Shown in pieces: positions 41,757 through 50,610 of a stretch of DNA of 64,000 nt; positions within the stretch are counted from its first letter, which is position 1; the number at the start of each line of letters is the position of its first letter. Below the pieces are notes generated by a model. The model made no database searches. It worked only from the letters and a program-made list of their open reading frames with translations, and was not told where the DNA came from. Source of the DNA: AWTP1-13 sp963814055 (lineage in GTDB: Bacteria; Pseudomonadota; Alphaproteobacteria; Rhizobiales; Hyphomicrobiaceae); contig CAWFBJ010000017.1 in NCBI GenBank assembly GCA_963814055.1, positions 186,001-250,000 on the forward strand, written 5' to 3'. Position numbers and translations under genes: made by a program.

Positions 41757-42213
41757 CTAGTATTTCTTCCCGATGGGATCGTTGGGGCGCGCGAGCTCGG
41801 CATCTATATCCACCGTCGGGCAACCCTTGGCGGCGAGATGCTCGTTGTATGCGTCGAGTCGAGCACGGTCGCGCGACATACTCGGCGTCCCGGTCCAACC
41901 CTTTCTTTGAATGGCGCATGTAGGGTGACGGAGCCTGGTTGGCGGCAACGGCCAGATCGGACGTCTTCACCTCGTTACTTCTGTCTTTAAGGCGGCTGAT
42001 CGTGACCATCATGGAGCCGGTGGTGCGCTTGCAGTCCATCAGCTTTTCCTGCTCGGCCATCTCGTACTGGCCGTCGGTCATTTCGCCGCTCTTCATCGCC
42101 TGGGCGTGCTTGCCTTTCTTCTCCTTGAAGGGCGGTGGCGTATAGCCCGGCACTGCCGCCGCGCAGGCGGCAAGCAGCAGGAGGGCGATGCAGCAGGAAA
42201 CGCGAGTGAGCAT
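41757..42213 (-). CDS. small lipoprotein of unknown function, frameshifted
   Basis: The ATG at 42213 opens a lipoprotein signal (SCCIALLLLAACAAA) with a lipobox LAAC and Cys17. The mature part is short and charged (KEKKGKHAQAMKSGEMTDGQ, about residues 30-49). In the starting frame it reads on to 41722 with an arginine-rich tail without protein character. Near 41870-41885 the adjoining frame instead gives SRDRARLDAYNEHLAAKGCP and ends PNDPIGKKY at 41757, which looks like the true C-terminus. One net extra base (or two missing) would explain this. No family recognised. Confidence 0.65.
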
Positions 42214-42341
42214 GGGTTCTGGGCTACCTGATTCGCGAGGACGGGTGCCAAGGAAACGTGGCGCTGCGAGGGCGGCCGGCGTAAACAGGCGCAAGATGCT
42301 CAATGGCACCGTCCGGTGCCCGCATTTCGTGAGGACGCAAA

Positions 42342-42763
42342 GTGCCGCAAAAGATTACCAAGACCGTGAAATCGATGGTGGAGGCCGCCCAACGCGAGAT
42401 CGAGGAATGCCGGCCGCCGACGCCGTAAAGCTGTTCGGGCGGGACGATGTGGTGCTGGTGGACCTGCGTGACCCGCGCGAGCGGGAGCGTGACGGCAAGG
42501 TGCCCGGCACCTTCAACGTCACGCGCGGCATGCTGGAGTTCTGGATCGATCCGGAAAGTTCCTACTACAAGCCGCGGTTTGGCGAGGACAAGAAATTCGT
42601 GTTCTTCTGCGCCGGTGGCTTGCGCTCGGCCTTGGCTGCCAAGACGGCGCAGGACATGGGGTTGAAGCCCGTCGCGCACGTGGTGGGCGGGTTCAAGGCC
42701 TGGAAGGAGGCCGGTGGTCCGGCCGAGCCTGGCGAGGGGAAGAAGGACGAAGGGAAGAAGTAA
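42342..42763 (+). CDS. rhodanese-like sulfurtransferase, frameshifted near the N-terminus
   Basis: A single rhodanese domain of about 140 residues. The GTG at 42342 begins PQKITKTVKSMVEAAQREIE, a normal N-terminus for this family, but that frame stops at 42426. The rest (PAADAVKLFGRDDVVLVDLRDPRERE and onward) continues one frame over, starting from ATG 42407. One missing C near 42410 accounts for it. The catalytic loop is FFCAGGLRSALAA with the active Cys. Residues near the C-terminus are Lys/Glu-rich. These enzymes move sulfane sulfur to thiophilic acceptors in the cytosol. The intact-frame portion alone is 42407-42763. Confidence 0.85.
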
Positions 42764-42769
42764 TCGTTT

Positions 42770-42879
42770 GTCATCCCGGAATTCGCTGCTAGCGAATATC
42801 CGGGACCCAGGAGCCACACGCACGCGCGCCGACCGCGGCCCTGGGTCCCGGCTCGTCGCTCCGCTTCGGCCGGGATGAC
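42770..42879. repeat. 110-base compound palindrome (TCATCCCGG...CCGGGATGA)
   Basis: The ends GTCATCCCGG (42770-42779) and CCGGGATGAC (near 42870-42879) are inverted, and inside them CCGGGACCCAGG (near 42810-42821) pairs with CCTGGGTCCCGG (near 42839-42850). A small extra hairpin TTCGCT/AGCGAA lies at the left. The element separates the rhodanese gene from the carboxylase gene and has the look of a family of alphaproteobacterial intergenic repeats. Confidence 0.8.
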
Positions 42880-42896
42880 AGTTGGAGCGAAAGCGA

Positions 42897-44505
42897 ATGC
42901 CGAAGATCAACACGTCGATTTCCACCTCATCCGAGGAGTTCAAGGCCAATGCGGCCGCCATGCAGGCGTTGATCGCCGACCTGGCGGCCAAGCGGGCCGA
43001 GGCGTCCTCAGGTGGACCCGACAGGCTGCGCGAGCGCCATACCGCGCGTGGCAAGCTGCTGCCGCGCGATCGCGTGCTGCGGCTGATCGATCCGGGCTCA
43101 CCGTTCCTGGAGCTGTCGCCGCTGGCGGCGCTCGACCTCTACACCAAGGACATCCACGGCGCCGGCATCATCACCGGCGTGGGGCGCGTCTCGGGGCGCG
43201 AGTGCGTGATCGTTTGCAACGACGCCACCATCAAGGGCGGCACTTACTTTCCGATGACGGTGAAGAAGCACCTGCGCGCGCAGGAGATCGCGCGCGAGAA
43301 CCGGCTGCCGTGCATCTATCTGGTCGACAGCGGCGGGGCCAATCTGCCGCAACACACGGAGGTGTTTCCCGACCGCGAGCACTTCGGGCGCATCTTCTAC
43401 AACCAGGCGACGCTCTCCTCGCTAGGCATTCCGCAGGTCGCCTGCGTGATGGGCTCGTGCACGGCGGGCGGCGCCTACGTGCCGGCCATGTCGGACGAGA
43501 GCATCATCGTGCGCAAGCAGGGGACGATTTTCCTCGGCGGCCCGCCGCTGGTGAAGGCCGCCACCGGCGAGACCGTGAGCGCCGAGGAACTGGGCGGGGC
43601 GGAGGTGCATACGCGCCAGTCCGGCGTGGCCGATCACTACGCGCTCAACGACGATCACGCGCTGGAGATCGTGCGCAACATCGTCGCCAACCTCAACACC
43701 GTGAAGAAGGTCGACATCGCGCTGCGCGAGCCGCGGCCGCCCGCCTACGATCCGGCCGAGCTGGACGGCGTGGTGCCGGGCTCGCTGATGACGCAGTACG
43801 ACACACGCGAGATCATTGCCCGCCTCGTCGACGCCAGCGAGATGGACGAGTTCAAGGCCAACTACGCGCAAACATTGGTGACGGGCTTCGCCCACATCGA
43901 GGGCATTCCCGTTGCGATCCTCGCCAACAACGGCATCCTCTATTCGGAGACGGCGCTGAAGGCCACGCACTTCATCGAGCTCGCCTGCCAGCGCAAGATC
44001 CCGCTGTTGTTCCTGCAGAACATCACCGGCTTCATGGTGGGCAAGGCGGCGGAGGCCGGCGGCATCGCCCGCGACGGCGCCAAGATGGTGACGGCGGTCG
44101 CCTGCGCGCAGGTGCCGAAGGTGACGGTGATCATCGGCGGCTCGTTACGGGGCCGGCAACTACGCCATGTGCGGGCGCGCCTATAGCCCGCGCTTCCTGT
44201 TCACGTGGCCGAACGCGCGCGTGTCGGTGATGGGCGGACCGCAAGCGGCGAGCGTTCTGGCCACGGTGCGGCGCGAGAACATCGAGGCCGAGGGGAAAAA
44301 GTGGAGCGCGGAGGAGGAGGCCGCGTTCAAGAAGCCGGTGCTGGAGAACTTCGAGCGCGAGGGACACCCCTATTACGCCACCGCCCGCATCTGGGACGAC
44401 GGCATCATCACGCCGCGCGAGACGCGCCGCGTGGTGGCGCTGTCGCTGTCGGCGGCGCTCAATGCGCCGATACCGGATATGCGGTTTGGGGTGTTTCGGA
44501 TGTGA
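42897..44505 (+). CDS. mccB: methylcrotonyl-CoA carboxylase beta subunit, frameshifted near the C-terminus
   Basis: Carboxyltransferase subunit for 3-methylcrotonyl-CoA in leucine degradation, about 535 residues when restored. The start is MPKINTSISTSSEEFKANAA, with the N domain (GKLLPRDRVLRLIDPGSPFLELS), the first oxyanion segment GSCTAGGAYVPAMSDES (about residues 182-198) and LLFLQNITGFMVG. The first frame ends at 44186 after VTVIIGGS; an extra A at 44147 breaks the second oxyanion motif, and the other frame continues NYAMCGRAYSPRFLFTWPNA to 44505. The damage lies exactly in the GxGxxAMCGRAY active-site motif, so as written the enzyme would be dead. The biotin-carrying alpha subunit is not adjacent. 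Confidence 0.9.
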
Positions 44506-44662
44506 GGGTGGCGTTCGTTGTCGCGCTGAACAAGATGCGGATTCGCTACGCACAAGAACGTTCAACGTCCAGCCCACAGCATAATTTCATGCGTGCCATC
44601 TTGCCACGTTGTGCGCGCATCCTATCTGACCGCCAGCGAACGAAGAACTAGCGGGTGCTACC

Positions 44663-44998
44663 ATGATCGAGATTGCCGGCGTGATGATATCTGGCGTGAG
44701 CCTACTCAACGATCTGTTGGGCCGGTTCAAGGACCTGTCGATCTGGACGGAAGCCGATCTGCTCGTGGACGGCGAGTATCTGCCTCTTGCTCTTGCCAAA
44801 GGACAGATTGAGGGCTCCGCAGAGGAGTTCGTGTGGTCGCGCGAGGAAAGAGTGCCTACGCGAGAGCTGAGTGGCACGCACCGCGTCGTGATTGCTTACA
44901 ATGCGGACAAGAAAATCAAGTATCGTCTTTGCCAAGGACGATCCGATGACAGGTTGATCCTGATGAAGAAGGTGTTGGCGGGCACCATGGCAGCATAG
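44663..44998 (+). CDS. hypothetical protein
   Basis: A 111-residue protein I do not recognise. It starts MIEIAGVMISGVSLLNDLLG, has a balanced acidic/basic composition and no signal peptide, membrane segment or cysteine motif (one Cys near residue 95). The middle SAEEFVWSREERVPTRELSG and end RSDDRLILMKKVLAGTMAA look like a small globular domain. The frame has normal third-position GC preference, which supports coding. It lies 16 bp before another small gene. Confidence 0.6.
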   Translation: MIEIAGVMISGVSLLNDLLGRFKDLSIWTEADLLVDGEYLPLALAKGQIEGSAEEFVWSREERVPTRELSGTHRVVIAYNADKKIKYRLCQGRSDDRLILMKKVLAGTMAA

Positions 44999-45013
44999 GA
45001 GGTCGAGGGTCGA

Positions 45014-45223
45014 ATGCGCATACGCGAGCCCAAACCGTTCTCGTGCCGGCACTGGGGCTGCTCAGGGAGAGTCTGCCCTCCTGATCCGAGAGAGCACTAT
45101 GGTCGCCAGTGGGCAAATGCTACGTGCGATACTTGCGGGCAGGAAGCGACTAAGGCGGACGTAGACGAACGTGGCTATCGCATCGTTGAGACGGTGCCGC
45201 CTCTCCCCGACGATGAAGATTAG
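45014..45223 (+). CDS. small Cys-rich (zinc-ribbon-like) protein
   Basis: A 69-residue protein with four cysteines in two pairs: CRHWGCSGRVC and CDTCGQEATK, the spacing expected of a zinc ribbon, and an acidic C-terminus (PPLPDDED). It could bind zinc and a protein or nucleic acid. It follows the hypothetical gene at 44663 with no intervening promoter visible. Function unknown. Confidence 0.55.
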   Translation: MRIREPKPFSCRHWGCSGRVCPPDPREHYGRQWANATCDTCGQEATKADVDERGYRIVETVPPLPDDED

Positions 45224-45303
45224 CAGAGTGCGCGATTGCTCCTTTTTGGTCACGCGGGCTGAGGTACACGCGACTACCCGCGAACTTCGTTTCGACGTGG
45301 CCT

Positions 45304-45392
45304 GGATCCCCGCCTTCGCGGGGATGACGTTTGTGGGGAGGAACACACTCTCAACTGGCGTCACTCCCGCGGAGGCGGGAGCCTAGTGCACC
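45304..45392. repeat. inverted pair of CCCGCxxxGCGGG palindromes
   Basis: GGATCCCCGCCTTCGCGGGG followed by ATGACG (45304-45329) and the oppositely oriented GCGTCACTCCCGCGGAGGCG followed by GGAGCCTAGTGCACC (45358-45392) frame a short spacer. The second resembles the repeat at 35418-35450. No gene is present between 45224 and 45501. Confidence 0.75.
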
Positions 45393-45430
45393 GGGCAGCG
45401 GAGAGTGACGGTCGTGTTTGTAGCCGCCCC

Positions 45431-45470
45431 TCACCCCGGCCCTCTCCCCGCGGGCGGGGAGAGGGAGACG
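45431..45470. repeat. CCCTCTCCCC/GGGGAGAGGG hairpin repeat
   Basis: A perfect 10-bp stem (CCCTCTCCCC at 45440-45449, GGGGAGAGGG at 45456-45465) with a 6-base loop, preceded by TCACCCCGG. This is a widespread intergenic palindrome type in proteobacteria. It lies 30-40 bases past the rmuC stop and may terminate or stabilise that message. Confidence 0.75.
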
Positions 45471-45501
45471 TTGCGCTGAGCGCGACGGCGGTCCCGTACT
45501 A

Positions 45502-46611
45502 TCACTCCGCCGCCTGCGGCCGCTCCACGCGGGCGGGTTGGAACCCTGGGCTGTCGCCGGTGATGCGCAGGACGTCCTTATCGATCTTGGTGAGTTCCTC
45601 GTAGGCGGCGTTGTAGTGGTTCACGGTCGTTGACAGCGAGGCGCCGAGCTTCCTGAAATAGTCCTCGTAGCCACGCAGGTGGCGCGAGAGGTTCTCGACG
45701 TTCCGGGCGATCTCCTTGGCCGTCTCCTCCACCTTGAAAGCCTTGAAGCCGTAGAGCACCGACTGCAGGTAGGCGGCGAAGGTGGTGGGCGAGACGATGA
45801 TCACCTTCTTCTCGTTGTAGGCGTAGTCGATGAGGGTGCGCGTGTTGACCTTCATCGCGCCGACCTCGTTGACCATCAGGTCGTAGTAGATGCCCTCGGC
45901 GGGAATGAACATGAACGCGAAGGGGAGCGTGCCCTTGTCGGGCTGGACGTATTTGGCGGTCTCGTCGATCCGGCGCTTGAGGTCGCCCTTGAAGGCGGTC
46001 TCCAGCTCCGCCCGGCGCGCGTCATCCGTCTCGTCGGCGATGCGCAGGTAGTTGTCGAGCGGGAACTTCGCGTCGATGGGGATCATGCCCTCCTTGGCGA
46101 GGATCACGGCGTCGACGGTTTCGCCTCCCGGGAACTGATATTGCAGCGTGTAGGCATCCGGGGGCAGGACGTTGTCGAGGATCAGCTTGAGCGACTGCTC
46201 ACCCAGGCTGCCGCGCTGCTTCTGGTGCTTGAGCACGCGCTCCAGATTGCGGATCTGTTCGGCGATGGTGAACACCTGCTTGGTGGACTCTCGCGTCTCG
46301 GCCACGCCCTGTGCCACCTCGACGAGCTGGCGATGCACGGTGTCGCGGATGTCGGTCGCGAGGCGCTGGGACTGGCCGAACAGGGTCTGCATGCCGTCGA
46401 ACATGCGGACGGTGCCCTCGTTGAGCCGCCGGTCGACGGTTTCGGAGAGGCCCTGCAACTGGTTCTGCAGCTGGGTCAGTCCCTGCGTGTCCTGGGCGCG
46501 GCGCGGGCGCAGGCACAAATACGCCAGCAGCAGGAGGATGACGACCAGCAACGCGACGATCAGGTAGTCCCTGGGCGTGAGCTGCTGCGCAAACGTCAGG
46601 ATTTGGTCCAT
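45502..46611 (-). CDS. rmuC: DNA recombination protein RmuC
   Basis: A 369-residue RmuC. One N-terminal membrane segment (YLIVALLVVILLLLAYLCL, about residues 15-33) is followed by a coiled coil (about 40-130; NQLQGLSETVDRRLNEG) and the conserved C-terminal domain with KHQKQRGSLGEQSLKLIL, DAVILAKEGMIPIDAKFPLDNYLR (nuclease-like Asp/Lys core), FMFIPAEGIYYDLM and IIVSPTTFAAYLQSVLYG. RmuC limits inversion at short inverted repeats in Escherichia coli and has a restriction-nuclease-like fold. The ATG at 46611 is chosen; the open frame beyond it does not look like protein. Confidence 0.95.
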   Translation of the reverse strand: MDQILTFAQQLTPRDYLIVALLVVILLLLAYLCLRPRRAQDTQGLTQLQNQLQGLSETVDRRLNEGTVRMFDGMQTLFGQSQRLATDIRDTVHRQLVEVAQGVAETRESTKQVFTIAEQIRNLERVLKHQKQRGSLGEQSLKLILDNVLPPDAYTLQYQFPGGETVDAVILAKEGMIPIDAKFPLDNYLRIADETDDARRAELETAFKGDLKRRIDETAKYVQPDKGTLPFAFMFIPAEGIYYDLMVNEVGAMKVNTRTLIDYAYNEKKVIIVSPTTFAAYLQSVLYGFKAFKVEETAKEIARNVENLSRHLRGYEDYFRKLGASLSTTVNHYNAAYEELTKIDKDVLRITGDSPGFQPARVERPQAAE

Positions 46612-46885
46612 GGGCGTGCCTTGCCTTGCGAGCGCGTCCGGCAACGGTGCCTCAGGCGGCGCGCGCGTCACCGTCCTTTGTGCGATTTGCCTGATCGTCG
46701 CAAAACCGCGCGGCAGGCCTAGGGCGGGCCGTTGAGCCAGTGCCAGGGCAGTTTCGCTCGACAAAGCGCTGGGTCTGCGCTTCGCTTGTCCCAACCTACG
46801 CAGCCAAATGACATCGCGATGGACGCCCGTGGGCCTCGGAGCAAATCCGAGCGCAGAGTGCGGGCATGACGGAGGAGAAGCACCC

Positions 46886-47693
46886 ATGCCCCTGCACTGC
46901 CAAGACGCCCTGAACAAAATCCGCGCCGGCAAGGAGCTGGCGCTGGGAATGGGGGTGCACCACATGCGGGGCTCCGCCGCGCCGCTGCTCGCTAAAGCGG
47001 CGGGGTTCGACTGGCTGTTCATCGATGCGGAGCACGGGTTCATCGCGACGGCGAGAGATCGCGCAGATCTGCCTGGCGGCGCTGCCGCAGGGCGTGGTGC
47101 CGATCGTGCGCATCTGCTCGGGCGAATTCGCGGAAGGTACGCGCGCTCTCGACAACGGGGCGCTGGGGCTCGTCATTCCGCACGTCGATACACCTGAACA
47201 GGCGCGCGCGCTGGTCGATGCGTTTCGGTTTGCGCCGATGGGGCATCGCTCGACCGGCGGCACCAACGCGCAGTTCGGCTATCGTCCGCCGGCTGCGGCC
47301 GAAGCGCAGAAAACCCTCAACGCGGAAATCCTCATCATCCCGATGATCGAGACGCCGCAGGCGGTGGAGAACGCGGATGCGATCGCCGCCATCCCAGGCA
47401 TCGACGCGCTGCTGATCGGCACCAACGATCTCACCCTGGAGATGGGCATCTCCGGCCAGATCGGGCACGAGCGGATCAAGGCCGCGTATGAGACCGTCGC
47501 CGCCGCCTGCAGCCGCCACGGCAAGGTGCTCGGCATGGGTGGCGTCTACGACCAGGAGCTGGCGACACGCTATATCGGCATGGGCGCGCGTCTAGTCCTC
47601 GGTGCCAACGATCACAGTCTGCTGCTCAATGCGGCGACGCAGCGGGTAGAGTTTCTGCGCGGCTTGGGGCTCGGTAACGGGAGGTCATCATGA
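46886..47693 (+). CDS. HpcH/HpaI family aldolase, frameshifted
   Basis: A class II pyruvate-type aldolase/citrate-lyase-beta-fold protein of about 268 residues when restored. The ATG at 46886 has GGAGGAG at 46871-46877. The first part (GMGVHHMRGSAAPLLAKAAG, then FDWLFIDAEHGFIAT) contains the catalytic His in IDAEHG. Near 47054 one extra base shifts the frame, after which EIAQICLAALPQGVVPIVRI and the metal-site motifs IPMIETPQAVENA and LLIGTNDLTLEMG continue to 47693. Relatives cleave 4-hydroxy-2-oxo acids such as 4-hydroxy-2-oxoheptanedioate. Its stop overlaps the GFA gene (ATGA). Confidence 0.87.
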
Positions 47694-48097
47694 AACTGGA
47701 AGGCGGATGCTACTGCGGCGCGCTGCGCTATGTGGCCGAGGGCGAGCCGTCGCTGAAGGCGCAATGCCATTGCCGCGAGTGCCAGTACATCTCCGGCGGC
47801 TCCGCGAACATGTTCCTGCTCATGCCGCCCGATGGCTTTCGCTACACCAAAGGCACGCCCAAGACGTTCTCGCGCAGCGATCTGGAAAACCCCGTGACGC
47901 GCGAGTTCTGCGCCGATTGCGGCACGCACCTCACGACGCGGCGTCCGGGCCTGCCCGCCGTGATCCTGAAGGTCGGGACGCTCGATGATCCCGCCCAGTT
48001 CGGCACGCCGCAGATGGCGATCTACACGGTCGACAAGCAGGCGTTCCATCATATCCCGGACGGCCTGCCGGCTTTCGAGCGGCTGCCGAAGCGGTAG
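47690..48097 (+). CDS. GFA family protein (glutathione-dependent formaldehyde-activating enzyme-like)
   Basis: A 135-residue zinc protein. Cysteine motifs are GGCYCGALRY (residues 6-15), AQCHCRECQYISGG (about 25-38) and REFCADCGTHL (about 71-81), giving the two zinc sites of the Gfa/CENP-V fold. The family was named for speeding formation of S-hydroxymethylglutathione, although many members have other or unknown roles. It is coupled to the aldolase gene by the ATGA overlap. A formaldehyde dehydrogenase acting on the same adduct is encoded at 22.2 kb. Confidence 0.93.
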   Translation: MKLEGGCYCGALRYVAEGEPSLKAQCHCRECQYISGGSANMFLLMPPDGFRYTKGTPKTFSRSDLENPVTREFCADCGTHLTTRRPGLPAVILKVGTLDDPAQFGTPQMAIYTVDKQAFHHIPDGLPAFERLPKR

Positions 48098-48548
48098 ACG
48101 GGCTCCGGCGCTTGCTGCAGGCCCCGCCCAAGCTCCAAGGACGCCAGGCCAAACCTAGCCCGCCTCCCGCCCCCCTCCCCGTGAACGCAGCAAGGCTCCG
48201 CCGTGTTGATCTTGGGCCGCTTATCCCCGCGGACCCGAACGCTGATACTGTGCGGTTGTGGCTGACTGGCGGATTGCGTTCTGGCTGACGCGCTTGCTTC
48301 GCCGGCGCTCCGTAGACATTGGGCCCAAGGATTTCTGGGGCCTTCATGGGGCTGCCGATGGTGCGCTGCGGCGCGTAAAAGCCGCCACAATGTCCGGGCG
48401 TTATAGGGTTGCGCATGGACCACCTGGAACTGCGTTCACTGTTGCCGAATCGCAAGGACTGGTTGCCTTCGATAAAATGCCTGCGGCGCCTGCTGGTCAG
48501 GGATGATGGCTAACGCTAGGTTCGCGCGCACCCTGGAGAGATTCTCTG
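48098..48548. other. 450-base intergenic stretch, no gene supported
   Basis: Open frames here are short and Arg-rich on both strands; a forward 82-codon frame at 48258-48506 starts at GTG without a ribosome site. The A/T-rich GATAAAAT near 48471-48478 may belong to the promoter of the L,D-transpeptidase gene, but no well-spaced -35 box is visible. Confidence 0.45.
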
Positions 48549-50411
48549 ATGTTAAGACCAATTTCGCTGGCTGCCCGGACAAGCCTCGCAGCCGTGCTGG
48601 CCCTTGCCACGGTCATGCCCGCGCATGCTCAGACAACCGCTGAACCGGTTAGGCCCCAAGCCGACGCCGCGACGCCGCCCGCGGCCGATGCACCTGCCGC
48701 GGCGCCCCCTGCCCCCGTGGTCGAGGTCGATCCGCTGGTGGCCCAGGTGCGGCAACAGGCTGCGGCGCTGGTGCGTGGGAACGTGATCGCGGCGGATCGG
48801 ACGGCAGTGGTGGACTTCTATGGCGACCGCACAGCAACGATCTGGGTGACCACGGATGGTTTCACGCCGCGCGCGCGTCATGCCATGGCGGAGATCGCCA
48901 AGGCCGACGATTGGGGCCTCGAGGCCCGCGCGTTCGATCTGCCGCAGCTTGCGCCAGGCGAGACATCGCTGGCTGCCCTTGCCGCAGCGGAGGTCAAGCT
49001 CAGTCTGGCAGCCCTCAAATACGCCCGCTATGCCCGTGGTGGACGGTTCGATCCCGCGCAACTCAGCCGCAACTTCGACCAGAAGCCGACATTGCGGGAG
49101 CCCAAGGCCGTGATGGAGGCCGTGGCTACAATCGAGACGCCGGGCAACTATTTGCGCGACCTTCATCCCAAGCATGTGCAATTCGAACGGCTGCGGCAGG
49201 CGCTACTGAAGGCCCGCGGCACGGCCAGCCGGCCCGAGGAGAAGGCCGAGACGATCGTGCGTGTGCCGGATGGTCCGACGCTCAAGCTCGGCACGAAGCA
49301 TCCCAATGTCGTGCTGCTGCGCCAGCGCCTCAAGCTGGCAACCCAACCCGGCGAGGACGATGTCTACGACCGTGGGGTGCAGGATGCCGTCAAGGAGTTT
49401 CAACAAAAGAATGGCATTCAACCGAGCGGCACGCTGACCAGCCGTACGCGATCCGCCATGAATGGCGCGGATGCGCCGAGACCAGCCTTCGGCTCCGAGG
49501 TCCAGCGCATTGTCGTGAACATGGAACGTTGGCGCTGGATGCCCGAGGACCTGGGTGACTTCTACGTCTGGGACAACGTGCCGGAGTTTCAGTCGCGTGT
49601 CGTGAAGGGAGGCCAGACGATCTGGCAGACCAGGATCGTTGTCGGCAAGCCGGAAACCCAGACAACCCTGTTCTCCGCCAACATGCGCTACGTCGTGTTC
49701 GGACCCGAATGGGGCGTGCCGGATTCCATCAAGGTGAAGGAGCTCCTGCCCTATCTGCGCCCCACTTCGGACGGCGGCGGCCTGTTTGGCTGGGGCGGCG
49801 GCACCGACACCCGTGTGCTGCAGCGTCACAATCTGAAGGTGAGCTACAACGGCAAGCCGGTCGATGCGAGCCAGGTTGACTGGCAGCAGGTCGACATCAG
49901 GCGGTTCACGTTCATTCAGCCGGCGGGCCCCGGCAACGTACTGGGCGGCATCAAATTCCGCTTCCCCAACAAGCATGACATCTACATGCACGACACGTCT
50001 CAGCGCGAGCTGTTCGAGAAGACCGTGCGCGCCTACAGCCACGGGTGCATCCGGGTGCAGAACCCGGGCCGCCTCGCGGAGATCCTGCTGGAGGAGGACA
50101 AGGGATGGTCGGCCGCGCACGTGCGCAACCTGCTCGCGCAGGGCGGCAACAACGAGGTCACGCTGACCAAGCAGATTCCCGTTCACATCACCTACTTCAC
50201 CGTGATGGTGGGTGATGACGGCCGCCTGCAGTCGTTCGGCGACCTCTACGGGCACGACAATCGCGTCGCCGTTGCTTTGGCGGGTCGGCCGTTGCCGCTG
50301 GAGGCGCTGTCCGTTACGGCCGCGTCCCCGAAAGAATCTAAGGAAGCGCGGCGCGCCAAGTCCTACAAACAGACCAACAACGATTTCTTCTCCGGTCTGT
50401 TCGGGAACTAG
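48549..50411 (+). CDS. L,D-transpeptidase family protein (YcbB/LdtD-like)
   Basis: A 620-residue periplasmic protein. A Sec signal peptide (SLAARTSLAAVLALATVMPAHA-like, cleavage before QTT) is followed by a Pro/Ala-rich linker, a scaffold domain (about 75-225), a peptidoglycan-binding helical domain (about 240-300: KHPNVVLLRQRLKLATQPGED, AVKEFQQKNGIQPSG), and the YkuD catalytic domain (about 315-560). The nucleophile is Cys500 with His498 in YSHGCIRVQNPGRLAE. It should form 3-3 cross-links in peptidoglycan or attach proteins, resistant to many beta-lactams. The insertion GGGLFGWGGGTDTR in the catalytic domain forms a lid-like loop seen in YcbB. No neighbour partner is obvious. Confidence 0.94.
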   Translation: MLRPISLAARTSLAAVLALATVMPAHAQTTAEPVRPQADAATPPAADAPAAAPPAPVVEVDPLVAQVRQQAAALVRGNVIAADRTAVVDFYGDRTATIWVTTDGFTPRARHAMAEIAKADDWGLEARAFDLPQLAPGETSLAALAAAEVKLSLAALKYARYARGGRFDPAQLSRNFDQKPTLREPKAVMEAVATIETPGNYLRDLHPKHVQFERLRQALLKARGTASRPEEKAETIVRVPDGPTLKLGTKHPNVVLLRQRLKLATQPGEDDVYDRGVQDAVKEFQQKNGIQPSGTLTSRTRSAMNGADAPRPAFGSEVQRIVVNMERWRWMPEDLGDFYVWDNVPEFQSRVVKGGQTIWQTRIVVGKPETQTTLFSANMRYVVFGPEWGVPDSIKVKELLPYLRPTSDGGGLFGWGGGTDTRVLQRHNLKVSYNGKPVDASQVDWQQVDIRRFTFIQPAGPGNVLGGIKFRFPNKHDIYMHDTSQRELFEKTVRAYSHGCIRVQNPGRLAEILLEEDKGWSAAHVRNLLAQGGNNEVTLTKQIPVHITYFTVMVGDDGRLQSFGDLYGHDNRVAVALAGRPLPLEALSVTAASPKESKEARRAKSYKQTNNDFFSGLFGN

Positions 50412-50610
50412 CGACGGGAGCTTGGCCATGCCGCTGTTTCGGCTGTCAAGCAACGAAGCATTTGCCGCTAGCCTGCTCTTAACGCTCGCGGCTTCCTGCG
50501 GCTGGCGCTGTGGAGGCGCGGGCCGCTGAGACGGTTCGCATTTTTGGCGACCGATGCCGTTCAGGGCGCGATACTGCGACTTGAGCCCGCCAGCCCGCGG
50601 AGCCACTGCG

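Noticed and set aside
48258..48506. 82-codon forward frame before the L,D-transpeptidase gene
   Set aside because: GTG start without ribosome site and no recognisable domain.
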